DNA of 27,832 nucleotides from Marinomonas sp. CT5 (GTDB lineage Bacteria; Pseudomonadota; Gammaproteobacteria; Pseudomonadales; Marinomonadaceae). Below are positions 16,763 through 25,087 of this stretch, one piece after another. The position numbers and the translations under genes were made by a program. The notes under the pieces were generated by a model. It made no database searches. It saw nothing but the letters and a program-made list of their open reading frames with translations, and was not told the origin of the DNA. The stretch is taken from assembly GCF_018336975.1 (NCBI RefSeq), contig NZ_CP025572.1, positions 709,452-737,283 on the forward strand, written 5' to 3'. The number at the start of each line of letters is the position of its first letter. The stretch's first letter is position 1.

Positions 16763-18402
16763 AATCTATATTTGCTAAGTTTTCTAAGGTATTTCATACT
16801 TTGAAATACCTTAGGTTTGAGCAGTTTTATTTTAGACTTACCTATAAAATTAAAAAGCCTAAAGTTGATAATATATTAGTTGATGATCATGGTGATTGGT
16901 TTTGGAATGGTCCAGCTCTTAATAGTCAATCATTTTACGACGATGAAAAGGTTGTTTTTTTAAATCAGGTTGGTTTAATTAAAAATTCTTTTGATTGGAA
17001 TTCACCTCATTACTCCAAGCTTTGGCTATATAATTTACATTATTTCGATGATCTTAATTCTGAAAGCTACGGAGAGCGTGAAATAATTCATTACCGATTT
17101 ATTGATCGTTGGATTGCTGAGAATCCACCTTGCCAAGGCAATGGCTGGGAGCCTTACCCTATTTCATTACGTTTAGTGAATTGGGTTAAGTGGTTTAGTA
17201 GAAAAGACGAAGTTGAGAGTGAATATCTTAACAGCATTGCTGCGCAAGCGGATGCGTTAACTCAGCAAATTGAGTACCATATTTTAGGTAATCATTTATT
17301 TTCTAACGCTAAAGCGTTGGTTTTTGTTGGCGCTTATTTGCAAGGAAAGAATGCCAAACGATTTTTAGATTTGGGTTTGAAAATACTGGATCGTGAAATA
17401 CCTGAGCAGTTCTTAGACGATGGTGCTCACTTTGAGTTATCACCTATGTACCATGAAATTTTGCTTTGGGATTTACTGGAGCTTATAGATTTGGCTGGCA
17501 TGAGCCAAAACACTAGTTTATTAGAGCGTTATGCTGAATGGCGTGTGGTTGCGGAAAAAGCACTTTCTTGGTTACAGAGCATGCTTCACCCTGATGGAGA
17601 AATAAGTTTTTTCAATGATGCTGCTATTGGAATAGCTGCAAATCCACAACAAATATTTGATTATGCTAATCAGCTTGGGCTCTCTTGCTGTGCTGATGAG
17701 AGCATACTGATTTCAAATAAGAGTAGTGGCTATAGTCGTGTTAACACTGATGTTTATAGATTGTTTTTTGATCACGCTAATGTTGGGCCAGATTATTTGC
17801 CAGGCCACGCCCATGCTGATTCGCTAAGTTTTGAAATGTCTGTTGGAGTGCAACGTGTTTTTGTAAACTCAGGCACGTCGCTTTATGGTGTGAGTCCTGA
17901 GAGATTAAGACAAAGAGAGACTGCTGCACACAATACCGTTGTGGTAAATGGAAAAAGCTCTTCAGAGGTTTGGTCAGGATTCAGAGTTGCACGCAGGGCT
18001 TATGCAACATTGTTAAAAAGTGAAGAAACAGATGGTGTGGTGTTCTTATCGGCAAGTCATGACGGCTATAAAAGGCTGACACCAAAAGTTGTTCATACGC
18101 GAACTATTACTTCCAATGCAGAACAATTTATTCTTTTGGATGAATTATCTCAGCCTACAGATGCTTCTTTCCATTTGCACATTCATCCTGATGTTCTTGT
18201 CGTTAATGTAGAGGAACAGAAGCTAATGCTTCAATTACCCTGTTTAACATTGGTACAATTTGAATGTGAATGTCCTTTGATATTAGAAGAAAGCACCTGG
18301 CATCCTGAGTTTGGCGTTTCTGTTCCTAATAAAGAAATCGTAGTACCTTTTAGTACAGGACGCCTAAGTACAAAGATTACCATTTTAAAGGACAAGAGTT
18401 GA
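16759..18402 (+). CDS. Heparinase II/III-like polysaccharide lyase family protein
   Basis: The protein has 547 residues. Residues 85-310 form the helical (alpha/alpha) toroid, with NGWEPYPISLRLVNWVKWF, NHLFSNAKALVFVGAYL, DDGAHFELSPMYHEILLWDLLEL (Tyr231/His232) and FFNDAA. Residues 320-547 form the beta-rich heparinase II/III domain with the hallmark PGHAHADSLSFE (348-359), FVNSGTSLYG and RETAAHNTVVVNG. I see no signal peptide (MKSIFAKFSKVFHTLKYLRF is basic, not secretory), so it probably acts in the cytoplasm or at the inner membrane face. Family members in biosynthetic loci may trim, release or modify the polysaccharide; which one is not known. It overlaps both neighbours by four bases. Confidence 0.87.
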   Translation: MKSIFAKFSKVFHTLKYLRFEQFYFRLTYKIKKPKVDNILVDDHGDWFWNGPALNSQSFYDDEKVVFLNQVGLIKNSFDWNSPHYSKLWLYNLHYFDDLNSESYGEREIIHYRFIDRWIAENPPCQGNGWEPYPISLRLVNWVKWFSRKDEVESEYLNSIAAQADALTQQIEYHILGNHLFSNAKALVFVGAYLQGKNAKRFLDLGLKILDREIPEQFLDDGAHFELSPMYHEILLWDLLELIDLAGMSQNTSLLERYAEWRVVAEKALSWLQSMLHPDGEISFFNDAAIGIAANPQQIFDYANQLGLSCCADESILISNKSSGYSRVNTDVYRLFFDHANVGPDYLPGHAHADSLSFEMSVGVQRVFVNSGTSLYGVSPERLRQRETAAHNTVVVNGKSSSEVWSGFRVARRAYATLLKSEETDGVVFLSASHDGYKRLTPKVVHTRTITSNAEQFILLDELSQPTDASFHLHIHPDVLVVNVEEQKLMLQLPCLTLVQFECECPLILEESTWHPEFGVSVPNKEIVVPFSTGRLSTKITILKDKS

Positions 18403-19580
18403 AAATTTTAATACTGACTTTTTATTATGCCCCTGACCTTTGTGCTGGTTCGTTCCGAACTACAGCCCTTGTTAATAAACTAAAAAAAATTCCTGGAGTC
18501 GAGTTAGAAGTTATAACAACACTCCCTAATCGTTATGCTTCTTTTTCTGCAGATGCGCCTGAGCATGAAATGAAAGATGGTGTAGAAGTGCATCGAATTG
18601 CGCTTCCTTCACATAAAAGCGGCATGCTTGATCAGGTGAAAGCCTTTACTGCTTTTTATCGGCAAGCTGTTAGGTTAACCAAGGGTAAAGATTACGATTT
18701 AGTTTTTGCGACATCCTCTCGATTATTTACCGCATTTTTAGGGGCGCGAATTGCATCCTCCAAAAAATTACCTTTATATCTAGATATTAGAGATATTTTT
18801 GTAGATACAATTAAAGATGTGCTTTCACCCAAAATCACTTGGCTCGTAAAACCCTTGTTCTCGTTGGTTGAGTCCTATGCTTTTTGTAAGGCGAAGCGTA
18901 TTAACTTAGTCTCTAAAGGATTTGCTGGTTATTTTTCTAGTCGTTATCCTAAAACCGAATATCGCTGGTTTACCAATGGCATAGATAACGAATTTTTAGT
19001 TGTCGCACCTCAAACAATAGATATTTCACAGAAGCACAGCATTTCAACAGTACTCTACGCTGGTAATATTGGTGAGGGTCAAGGACTTCATACCATCCTC
19101 CCTAAGCTAGCTAAGCGTCTAGAGGGAAAAACGAAGTTTAGAATTATTGGTGATGGTGGGCGAAAACCATTATTACAAAATCAGTTAGAGTTAGCGGAAG
19201 TAACCAATGTCGAGCTATTGCCGCCCGTGGGTCGTGCTGAATTGATTAAAGAATATCAGAATGCCGATGTGTTGTTTCTTCATTTGAATGATTACCCTGC
19301 CTTTCGTAAAGTTTTGCCATCCAAAATATTTGAATATGCGGCTTTAGGTAAACCTGTTTGGGCGGGGGTTTCGGGTTATGCGGCAGACTTCCTAAAAGAC
19401 GAAGTTGCTAATTCGTCGGTATTTTATCCAGGTAATGATGAGCAAGCTTATCGCTCTTTTGATGTGCTAGAATTGGGTGTTCGGCCAAGAGGGGCGTTTA
19501 TTAGTAAGTTTTCTCGAGAGCAAATCATGACTGAAATGGCCCATGATATTGTTGAATTTGGTAAAAAAAATGAGCAATAA
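18399..19580 (+). CDS. Glycosyltransferase family 4 protein
   Basis: The 393-residue GT-B glycosyltransferase is of the WbuB-like kind. The N-terminal acceptor half begins with ILTFYYAPDLCAGSFRTTALV and has the DYDLVFATSSRLFTAFLGA strand. The C-terminal donor half has VLYAGNIGEGQGLHTILP, FRIIGDGGRKPLL, LPPVGRAELIKEYQNADV and LPSKIFEYAALGKPVWAG, the GT4 nucleotide-sugar site with the Glu of EYAALGKP. It starts at TTG 18399, overlapping the previous stop; the MKILILTFYYAP start is the family norm. It probably adds one sugar to the lipid-linked repeat unit at the cytoplasmic membrane. Donor and acceptor cannot be told from sequence. It overlaps the next gene by 11 bases. Confidence 0.88.
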   Translation: MKILILTFYYAPDLCAGSFRTTALVNKLKKIPGVELEVITTLPNRYASFSADAPEHEMKDGVEVHRIALPSHKSGMLDQVKAFTAFYRQAVRLTKGKDYDLVFATSSRLFTAFLGARIASSKKLPLYLDIRDIFVDTIKDVLSPKITWLVKPLFSLVESYAFCKAKRINLVSKGFAGYFSSRYPKTEYRWFTNGIDNEFLVVAPQTIDISQKHSISTVLYAGNIGEGQGLHTILPKLAKRLEGKTKFRIIGDGGRKPLLQNQLELAEVTNVELLPPVGRAELIKEYQNADVLFLHLNDYPAFRKVLPSKIFEYAALGKPVWAGVSGYAADFLKDEVANSSVFYPGNDEQAYRSFDVLELGVRPRGAFISKFSREQIMTEMAHDIVEFGKKNEQ

Positions 19581-20526
19581 AAGAATTTTTATTACTGGTG
19601 GTTCTGGTTTTGTTGGTGCCGTTTTTCTATCAGTTTTGCCAGCTAATAGGGTGTGTATTTTCGGGCGGAAAGATTTAGGTATCCCCAATGCTAATTTTGT
19701 TAGAGGTGAAATACAACCAGACACTCAGTATTTAACAGCGTTCGATAATATAGATATCGTCATCCACCTCGCCGCCCGCGTCCACATCATGAATGACTCT
19801 TCCTTAGATCCTTTAGCTGAGTTTAGAGCCGTCAACACGGAAGGTACTCTCAATCTAGCTCGCCAAGCAGCAGATGCTGGAGTAAAGCGCTTTATCTTTT
19901 TGAGTTCGATCAAGGTAAACGGTGAATCAACGTCTGGTCGTCACCCTTTTACAGCGTTTGATACGCGTAGTCCAGAAGACCCTTATGGCCAGTCTAAGTC
20001 GGAAGCGGAAGAGCAGTTGTTGGCGTTAGGCAAAGAAACGGGCATGGAGATTGTGATTATTCGTCCACCGTTGGTTTATGGTGAAGGGGTAAAAGCCAAT
20101 TTCGCTTCTTTGATGCAGTTGGTTGGTAAAGGTTTTCCAATGCCATTTTGCGCCATTAATCAGAATAAACGTAGTTTGGTTTCTGTCTATAATTTGGTGG
20201 ATTTAATTAAGGTTTGTATTGATCATCCCAAAGCGGCAAACCAAGTCTTTTTAGTGTCTGATGACGATGATATGTCGACGTCTTGTATGGTTGCTTTAAT
20301 GGCGAGGGCGCAAGGTAAAGCAAATTTTTCACTTCCTGTGCCTGTGTGGTGTTTTGAACTGGCGGGTAGGCTGTTTAAAAAAGACGCCGTTGTCGATCGT
20401 TTGGTTGGATCTTTACAACTGGATATTGAACATACGAAAAATACGTTAGACTGGGTGCCGCCTTATTCTGTCGAGCATGGTTTTGCATTGGCTGCGAAGA
20501 AAAAGATTAAAAATTGGATGAAGTAA
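19570..20526 (+). CDS. NAD-dependent epimerase/reductase, WbpV/WreQ-like
   Basis: The 318-residue extended SDR has the nucleotide motif ITGGSGFVG at residues 7-15, HLAARVHIMNDSS, the catalytic Ser in FLSSIKVNGE, and Tyr/Lys in DPYGQSKSEAEE. IIRPPLVYGEGVKANFASLM and NKRSLVSVYNLVDLI follow, all as in the WbpV/WreQ group. Characterised members reduce the C4 keto group of UDP-4-keto-6-deoxy-GlcNAc to make UDP-QuiNAc; many genomes label them UDP-glucose 4-epimerase. The ATG at 19570 inside the GT4 gene is chosen over an earlier in-frame ATT because MSNKRIFITGG fits. It would normally be followed by an initiating glycosyl-phosphate transferase; here only a stub of one remains. Confidence 0.85.
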   Translation: MSNKRIFITGGSGFVGAVFLSVLPANRVCIFGRKDLGIPNANFVRGEIQPDTQYLTAFDNIDIVIHLAARVHIMNDSSLDPLAEFRAVNTEGTLNLARQAADAGVKRFIFLSSIKVNGESTSGRHPFTAFDTRSPEDPYGQSKSEAEEQLLALGKETGMEIVIIRPPLVYGEGVKANFASLMQLVGKGFPMPFCAINQNKRSLVSVYNLVDLIKVCIDHPKAANQVFLVSDDDDMSTSCMVALMARAQGKANFSLPVPVWCFELAGRLFKKDAVVDRLVGSLQLDIEHTKNTLDWVPPYSVEHGFALAAKKKIKNWMK

Positions 20527-20649
20527 ATGATTAGGTTATTGGATTTTGTGTTTTCATTGTTGGAGCGAGGCGAGGATGACTCTCAAGTGTTATTAGTTAT
20601 TTGCTCGATCGGTCTGTTTGATGTGAATTACGATATCGTAGGTTTTTAA
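20527..20649 (+). pseudogene. Stub of an initiating undecaprenyl-phosphate sugar transferase
   Basis: The ATG is immediately after the previous stop. The 40-residue frame begins MIRLLDFVFSLL, the usual first segment of bacterial sugar transferases (PF02397 type). It then has VLLVICSIGLFD at the spacing where the family has a hydrophobic helix ending IIGLFDTGSP. Charged residues (ERGEDDSQ) replace the helix middle, and the frame ends in VNYDIVGF before the RVG block should come. Nothing further is recognisable downstream. I read it as a decayed first segment of the priming transferase. It might also be a chance small ORF, but placement and two matching blocks argue against that. Confidence 0.5.
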
Positions 20650-21060
20650 TCAGATCCAGATATTTTGCTTTCTTAAATACGCGTACCGTAAGTGTGGGAA
20701 GACAGGGGGGGGAGAGCACGGCTACACAGCTTGATCCTCAAAAGGTATCGTTACTTTGAGGTCGTTGAGTCAAATCATCAGAGGTATACTCTAATACAGC
20801 TTCTCTTTGTATTTATAAGAATGCATATTCAATTAATATGGCATTGAGTGGAAGCGATTATTTATGTTGGATTGGATGTATAAAAAGACGCGGACGTTTC
20901 ATTCCCTGATCTAAGGCTGACTTAAACTGATTATTCAGTCGGATGAAACTACCCTCCTGCACTCTTTTATTGTTGGTTTCTTAATGTTGCTAATTGCTAT
21001 GAGAGCTTTACCTGACTTGTTTTTCAGCTTTGATAAATCGTTGACCGAGTCCGTGCCTGC
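20650..21060. other. Non-coding junction between the polysaccharide operon and the IS cluster
   Basis: No gene is recognisable. It contains a G8 run (20705-20712), an inverted repeat CCTCAAA...TTTGAGG (20736-20742 and 20755-20761) and a small ACTGA TTAT TCAGT hairpin near 20927-20940. It probably holds remains of the deleted operon end and of an IS flank, but I cannot match either. Confidence 0.5.
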
Positions 21061-21186
21061 CAATAAAAACGACGCAGCGGATGCGGCCGCTATAGAGGAA
21101 GCAATGAGCCGCCCTCATATGAGGTATGTGGCTGTAAAAAAGCATAGATCAACAAGATATACAAGCGCTTCATCGTGTCCGTGAGG
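21061..21186 (+). pseudogene. IS110 transposase fragment (plus-strand copy)
   Basis: NKNDAADAAAIEEAMSRPHMRYVAVK, and after a frame slip DQQDIQALHRVRE, are the conserved central IS110 segment. The DNA is a close inverted copy of 24405-24517, which encodes NKNDAADVADIAEAISRPHM. Sequence before 21061 does not continue the homology, and the fragment stops where the IS256-type terminal repeat begins. A 66-codon open frame over it (20984-21184) is a by-product. Confidence 0.8.
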
Positions 21187-21190
21187 TACC

Positions 21191-21208
21191 GTCCCATAAA
21201 GTGTGTCT
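21191..21208 (+). repeat. Left terminal inverted repeat of the IS256-type element
   Basis: GTCCCATAAAGTGTGTCT pairs with the reverse complement of 24377-24394 at 16 of 18 positions. It abuts the plus-strand IS110 fragment. Confidence 0.7.
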
Positions 21209-22149
21209 TCTTCCATTAAAACCTTTTCTCTGACCCGTTAATGAAACAGGTGACTTTTAAAAAAACGACTCACTGGATATTGATAAGTCGAACTGTTCAT
21301 GTCCATCGCTACTTTGCTTAATAGCGTTAAAACAGAGTCTATACTGGGCATGGAATTTCGAATTTTTAGAGTGCGTTTGAACGGTTTGTTCAGTCGCTCA
21401 ATCCAGTTTGTTGTGTATATCACATTTCGAATCTCGTACTCAAACTCTAGATAGGTGGCGTAATAACATAAGAAGTCCGGATCACTAAGGGCTTTAAATT
21501 TGGGTAGATCTTCTCCCATTTATGATAGGGTTGACGTGCTCTATCGTACAGCGCATTTTTACTATCCTCAGGAGGGTCGAGTTGGAAAATAGTCGCTAAA
21601 TCCGCTGCCAGTTCAGAGCGGTGTTGTTTCTTTGTTTTTCTCAATATAGAGCGTTTCAAATGGAGAACACATTTTTGGATAGCGGCATCAAAATGTCTTT
21701 CTATCGTACTGTCCAGCTCCGTTAAATTGTCGGTAACAAAGAGATCCGCTTGCTTCAACCCTCGACGCTTTAGGTCTTGGCATATTTCATCCCAGCACCC
21801 TGCGGATTCGGTTGGTGCATTATAAATGCCAATCACCTCTTGTGTCATATCCGGTAACACAGCTAAAGTGATGTAGTAAGCTTCACTTGAGACCGGCTTT
21901 TTACAAAGGTCGCATCTAAATAAATGATAGGGTAATAGTCTGCCAAATCTCGCTCGCGAAAAGATGCCATGGCGTCATATAAGCTGTTGGTAATACGAGA
22001 TATTTGGCTTTTGGAAAGTTGTTGGCCATAAATACGATGCGTAATGGACTCGATATCACGAGTGGTGAGCCCCTTAGCATATAGCTCGAAGCAGAGCTCA
22101 TTTAAGCCACCACTTTGATCCTTCATGATATTGAGCAGCATTGGTTTGA

Positions 22150-22157
22150 AGATCCCT
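22150..22157. repeat. IS66 target-site duplication, left copy
   Basis: AGATCCCT directly precedes the left end of IS66 and is repeated at 24052-24059. Eight bases is the usual IS66 duplication length. Confidence 0.9.
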
Positions 22158-22178
22158 GTAAGCGTCCGGGGATCTCAC

Positions 22179-23578
22179 CTAGCCTAGCTTAACGTTCCAT
22201 GGCAAGAGGTTATCTAAGTTGTCTTCTGCTTTTCGTCTCGGCAGCTCTTCAAACAATTTGACGAGGTAATCGTAAGGGATCATCCCATTCGCTTTGGCGG
22301 TTTCGATGATACTGTAGAGCATGGCGCTTGCCTTGGCGCCGTTTTCTGTATTTGAGAAGAGCCAGTTTTTGAGGCCAATCACGAAGGGCTTAATGGCCCT
22401 CTCTGCACGATTGTTGTCGATGTTAAGGTGTGAGTCGTCAACATAGCGCACAAGCTTATCCCATTGGTTGAGACTGTAGTTTAAGGCTATTGTGAGTTTG
22501 TCTTTTGGCGGGTTTGTGTTGAACGGCTTTCTCTAGCCATTGTTTGAAGTCATTCAGCACTGGAATCGCATGCGTTCGACGGTAGGCGAAGGCCTCTTCC
22601 GCTGTCTCGCAGAACGCCGCTCTAGTTTCAATGGCATAGAGCTTTTTTATCCAGTTCAGAGCAACGGTATGTGTGCCCGTTTTGTTTTTACCCAAGCTTT
22701 TAGCAATGTCCGTAAATTTGCGGCGTGCGTGGGCGAAGCATCCTACCAACTGTGTGCTGGTTTGTTCGTAACCTGCATAACGATCGACGTGTAGATACCC
22801 AGAGTAATCACTCAAAAAAGCTTTGGGATGCGCCGCTTGACGCGTTTTTTGGAACTCGTATAACACGATAGGTTTCAATGCTGTTTTGTACATAGGATGT
22901 GCTGTGTCTGGCCCATCCGTTCCACTGCAATAGACCCACATGTAGCATTTATCTCGCTCTTCTTTCACCACATTGAGCGGTGTTTCGTCCGCATGAAGAG
23001 CGGGCTTTCAGTCGTTGATAAAGTGGGATCAAGGCATCTGCACTTTTGAGCACCCAGTCCGACATCGTTTTGCGACTCAGCTCGATGCCTAATTTCTTGA
23101 ACAGCGATTCTTGTCGATACAGAGGTAATGCAAATTGGTATTTACTGGCAATGATCTGACTTAGCAAGCTCGGGGTGGCAATGCCTTTAGGGATAAGGCT
23201 GGGGGTTGGCGGCGCTTGCTTGATGGCGACTTCTGTCTCATTCTGTTCGCAATGACGGCAACCATATTTGGGGCGGATCGTTTCAATCACAGTCATTTTG
23301 GCGGGGATAAACTCTAAGCGTTCCGAACGATCTTCCCCAATACGATGTAATGCTCCTTGGCAACACGCACAGACTTTTTCAGCCTCGGCTAAATCCAGTT
23401 CAATGACAGTGCGAGGCAGGTCTTTAGGTAAGGGGTTACGCTTAGGCTGGCGACGCTTTGATGCCTCGCTCTTTTCTCCTAACAGAGCGTCTTTTTCTGA
23501 CAACTTCTCCGTTTGCTCAAGCAGCATTTTCTTAAGCAAATCCATGTCATCAGGTAAGTCATTCAGCGTCTTTTTCAT
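22179..23578 (-). pseudogene. tnpC: IS66 transposase TnpC, two frameshifts
   Basis: It starts MKKTLNDLPDDMDLLKKMLLEQTEKL. The N-terminal coiled region is short: GEKSEASKRRQPKRNPLPKDLPR follows almost at once, so an internal in-frame loss is possible. The zinc-finger CACCQG...CRHCE, LLSQIIASKYQFALPLYRQE and LSRKTMSDWVLKSADALIPL are intact. Near 23010 the frame slips; the next frame has ALHADETPLNVVKEERDK with a catalytic Asp, then MWVYCSG and LSDYSGYLHVDRYAGY. Near 22500 it slips again into LNYSLNQWDKL, LNIDNNRAERAIKPFVIGLKNW with the last catalytic Glu, and the terminal NLLPWN. All DDE parts are readable, but the protein is not made whole. Confidence 0.88.
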
Positions 23579-23614
23579 GGTGTGGATTATACCAGCCATT
23601 AACAAATTAGAACG

Positions 23615-23977
23615 CTAATTTTCATGGTAACGGTAGGTTATTTTGGGATGAGCTTGTTCAAGGTTAAGAGGCGAGCCATCCAGTAGCCAATTGAGCTGCC
23701 TTGGTGATACTTGCAGAGACAATGACTCATCTTCGATCCCCGGCCATTGAAACACGCCTTTCTCCAAGCGTTTGTAATGCAACCAAAAACCATTCGTAGA
23801 CCATTGCAGAATTTTTAGGCGGTTATGAGTTCGACCACAAAAGACAAACAACCGATCAGAACAAGGTTTTTGCTTTAAGTCGTAGGCCACGATAGCGGTT
23901 AAACCATCAATGGATTTACGCATATCGGTTGGGCCACATATCAGAATGACGGGAAGGGAATCGCTTGTGTTGAACAT
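23615..23977 (-). CDS. tnpB: IS66-family accessory protein TnpB
   Basis: An intact 120-residue accessory protein (the IS66 Orf2, unrelated to the Cas12 ancestor TnpB). Family blocks are ILICGPTDMRKSIDGLTAIV near the start, DRLFVFCGRTHNRLKILQW, GFWLHYKRLEKGVFQWP, and LSPRQLNWLLDG-like LQVSPRQLNWLLDGSPL. Known members are needed for transposition but have no defined catalytic role. I chose the ATG giving MFNTSDSLPV because it sits closest to the conserved start; the frame is open 13 codons further upstream. It lies 36 bases before tnpC in the same direction. With tnpC broken it has no partner here. Confidence 0.85.
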   Translation of the reverse strand: MFNTSDSLPVILICGPTDMRKSIDGLTAIVAYDLKQKPCSDRLFVFCGRTHNRLKILQWSTNGFWLHYKRLEKGVFQWPGIEDESLSLQVSPRQLNWLLDGSPLNLEQAHPKITYRYHEN

Positions 23978-24051
23978 AGTCATCACTCCAAAAGTCATGA
24001 CTATGCTAGTTGGCAAGCATTAAAGTAATGTGTGGATTACCGGACGCTTAC

Positions 24052-24059
24052 AGATCCCT
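24052..24059. repeat. IS66 target-site duplication, right copy
   Basis: AGATCCCT follows the right end of IS66 directly and equals 22150-22157. Confidence 0.9.
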
Positions 24060-24376
24060 AGACGATCTCTTGGTACTTGCAGTGCCAATGAATCGCCTAT
24101 CCGAATCCGTTGATAGCACGATATCCATTAGCTTTATTACCGGATTGAGCGGCTTAAAGATAAGCGGATCGCTCAGCCTTCATCAAGCTATTAAGCGCTA
24201 TTTCCATAAGCTTGTTTAAACCGTCAGGCAGAGTGGTTAATTGATCAATAGCAACTTGTATTTGAGCTGGGTTTAGTTTTAAAGTATTCATAGTTCCTCT
24301 TTTGTTTATTTCGTTTATTTTTTGATCGGAACAAAATGAATATAACGAAAGAGGGGCGCTTATTGAAGCACCTGCT

Positions 24377-24394
24377 AGACACACTTCTTGGGAC
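24377..24394 (-). repeat. Right terminal inverted repeat of the IS256-type element
   Basis: On the minus strand it reads GTCCCAAGAAGTGTGTCT, 16 of 18 identical to 21191-21208. It abuts the truncated minus-strand IS110 gene. Confidence 0.7.
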
Positions 24395-24398
24395 AGTA

Positions 24399-24776
24399 TG
24401 GTCTGTGAAGAGCTTGTATATCTTGTTGATCTACGCTTTTAACAGCCACATACCTCATATGAGGGCGGCTTATTGCTTCCGCGATATCGGCCACATCCGC
24501 TGCGTCGTTTTTATTGCTTTTAACATAAGGTTTGACAAATTGAGGCGCAATCAGTTTAACCATGTATCCGTGTCTCATAAGGACTCTTGATCAATAATGA
24601 GCAGACGCGCAAGCTTCCATTGCTATCTCAGCCTCTTGAGGAACTTTTTTCTTAATCTGATCGACCCATTTAGCACGAGAATATTTGCCAGACCAGCAAC
24701 ATTTCCCCTGACGATCAACGCCATGTACGTGAAAAACAGATTTTTCGATGTCAACACCAATGCGAATAATAGTCAT
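24399..24776 (-). pseudogene. IS110 transposase N-terminal half (minus-strand copy)
   Basis: Starting at ATG 24776 it reads MTIIRIGVDIEKSVFHVHGVD, then AEIAMEACASAHY and a TGA (24593-24591) where the family has Trp. The same frame goes on: LMRHGYMVKLIAPQFVKPYV, NKNDAADVADIAEAISRPHM and DQQDIQALHR. It is cut at about 24399 by the IS256-type end; the C-terminal half is nowhere in the window. The central part is an inverted near-copy of 21061-21173. One nonsense codon plus truncation makes it dead. It is a different IS110 lineage from the copy at 7050. Confidence 0.85.
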
Positions 24777-24779
24777 CAC

Positions 24780-25040
24780 TCGAGCCTCTTTAAGTGCAAT
24801 GTTTTTAACTCTATTTAGAGTAGTTCATCGGAGGTGAGGATGAGTCCATCCCATTGCTTACAAGTCTTGAACGGGTATGGTTATATCTCGGTAGTTCTTG
24901 GTATTTGATGTGATTGTAATCAAGCCGTTTCGTTACTTGTGTAGTGCTTTATTTAGTTCAAAAGTGTAAAGGTTTTCTTGGTGGGAGTCGCTATTTTCAA
25001 TGCAGACTTAGAAGGCGGTGAGAGTGAATTTTGGGTAATA
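24780..25040. other. Non-coding stretch between the IS cluster and the integrase module
   Basis: This holds the upstream flank of the minus-strand IS110 copy and about 180 bases in which I see no gene. The terminator and attachment site that follow are listed separately. Confidence 0.5.
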
Positions 25041-25068
25041 AAAAAGGGAAACCGCTAGGCTTTCCTTT
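25041..25068 (-). terminator. Intrinsic terminator for the minus-strand integrase operon
   Basis: GGAAACC (25047-25053) pairs with GG-c-TTTCC (25058-25065) around a GCTA loop with one bulged C, and outer A/T pairs extend it. On the minus strand the hairpin is followed by TTTTTT (25046-25041 region) and TTATTACCC. It lies about 220 bases beyond the stop of the restored DUF2971 gene and would end that transcript. The plus side has a weaker TTTAATTATT tail, so it may act both ways. Confidence 0.65.
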
Positions 25069-25087
25069 AATTATTGACCTACAAACA

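Larger units (their letters stand above)
22158..24051 (-). mobile_element. IS66-family element, 1894 bp
   Basis: The ends GTAAGCGTCCGG (22158-22169) and CCGGACGCTTAC (24040-24051) are a perfect 12-bp inverted repeat. An 8-bp direct duplication flanks them. It contains tnpC (broken) and tnpB on the minus strand. Between the tnpB start and the right end there are only about 60-75 bases, so the tnpA gene present in typical 2.5-kb IS66 elements is absent. The insertion is in the N-terminal third of the IS256 transposase gene. Confidence 0.92.
21238..24291 (-). pseudogene. IS256-family (mutator) transposase, split by IS66 and frameshifted
   Basis: The start is ATG 24291-24289 with AGAGGA before it. 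It begins MNTLKLNPAQIQVAIDQLTTL and reaches MKAERSAYL, then TAA. A slipped frame then gives DSLALQVPRDRLGI. IS66 enters here. Beyond it, FKPMLLNIMKD, GLTTRDIESITHRIYG and IIYLDATFVK (21863-22156, with the first catalytic Asp) follow. After another slip come MTQEVIGIYN, DLFVTDNLTELDSTIERHF and CVLHLKRSILRKTKK (to 21447). After a third come YTTNWIERLNKPFKRTLKIR and the end at 21238. Removing IS66 and one target copy joins RLGI to FKP in one frame, which proves the insertion. At least one nonsense codon and several frameshifts make it inactive. Confidence 0.88.
21187..24398 (-). mobile_element. IS256-family element interrupted by IS66
   Basis: The outer boundaries are imperfect terminal repeats read inward from each side: TACCGTCCCATAAAGTGTGT on the left and TACTGTCCCAAGAAGTGTGT on the right, 17 of 20 identical. 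Without the IS66 insertion and one 8-base duplication the element would be about 1310 bp, normal for IS256. The flanking 8 bases are not duplicated (CCGTGAGG left, TGGTCTGT right). IS256 elements usually duplicate 8-9 bp, so rearrangement after insertion is likely. Confidence 0.75.

Noticed and set aside
20705..20712. G8 run as a phase-variable tract
   Set aside because: No open reading frame spans it, so slippage would have nothing to switch.
20984..21184. 66-codon open frame at the start of the IS cluster
   Set aside because: Only its middle is coding-like, and that is an IS110 fragment; the first 25 codons have no homology to the IS110 copy at 24.5 kb.
22540..23618. Plus-strand open frames over the IS66 element
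   Set aside because: They are antisense shadows of tnpC, which has all family motifs on the minus strand.
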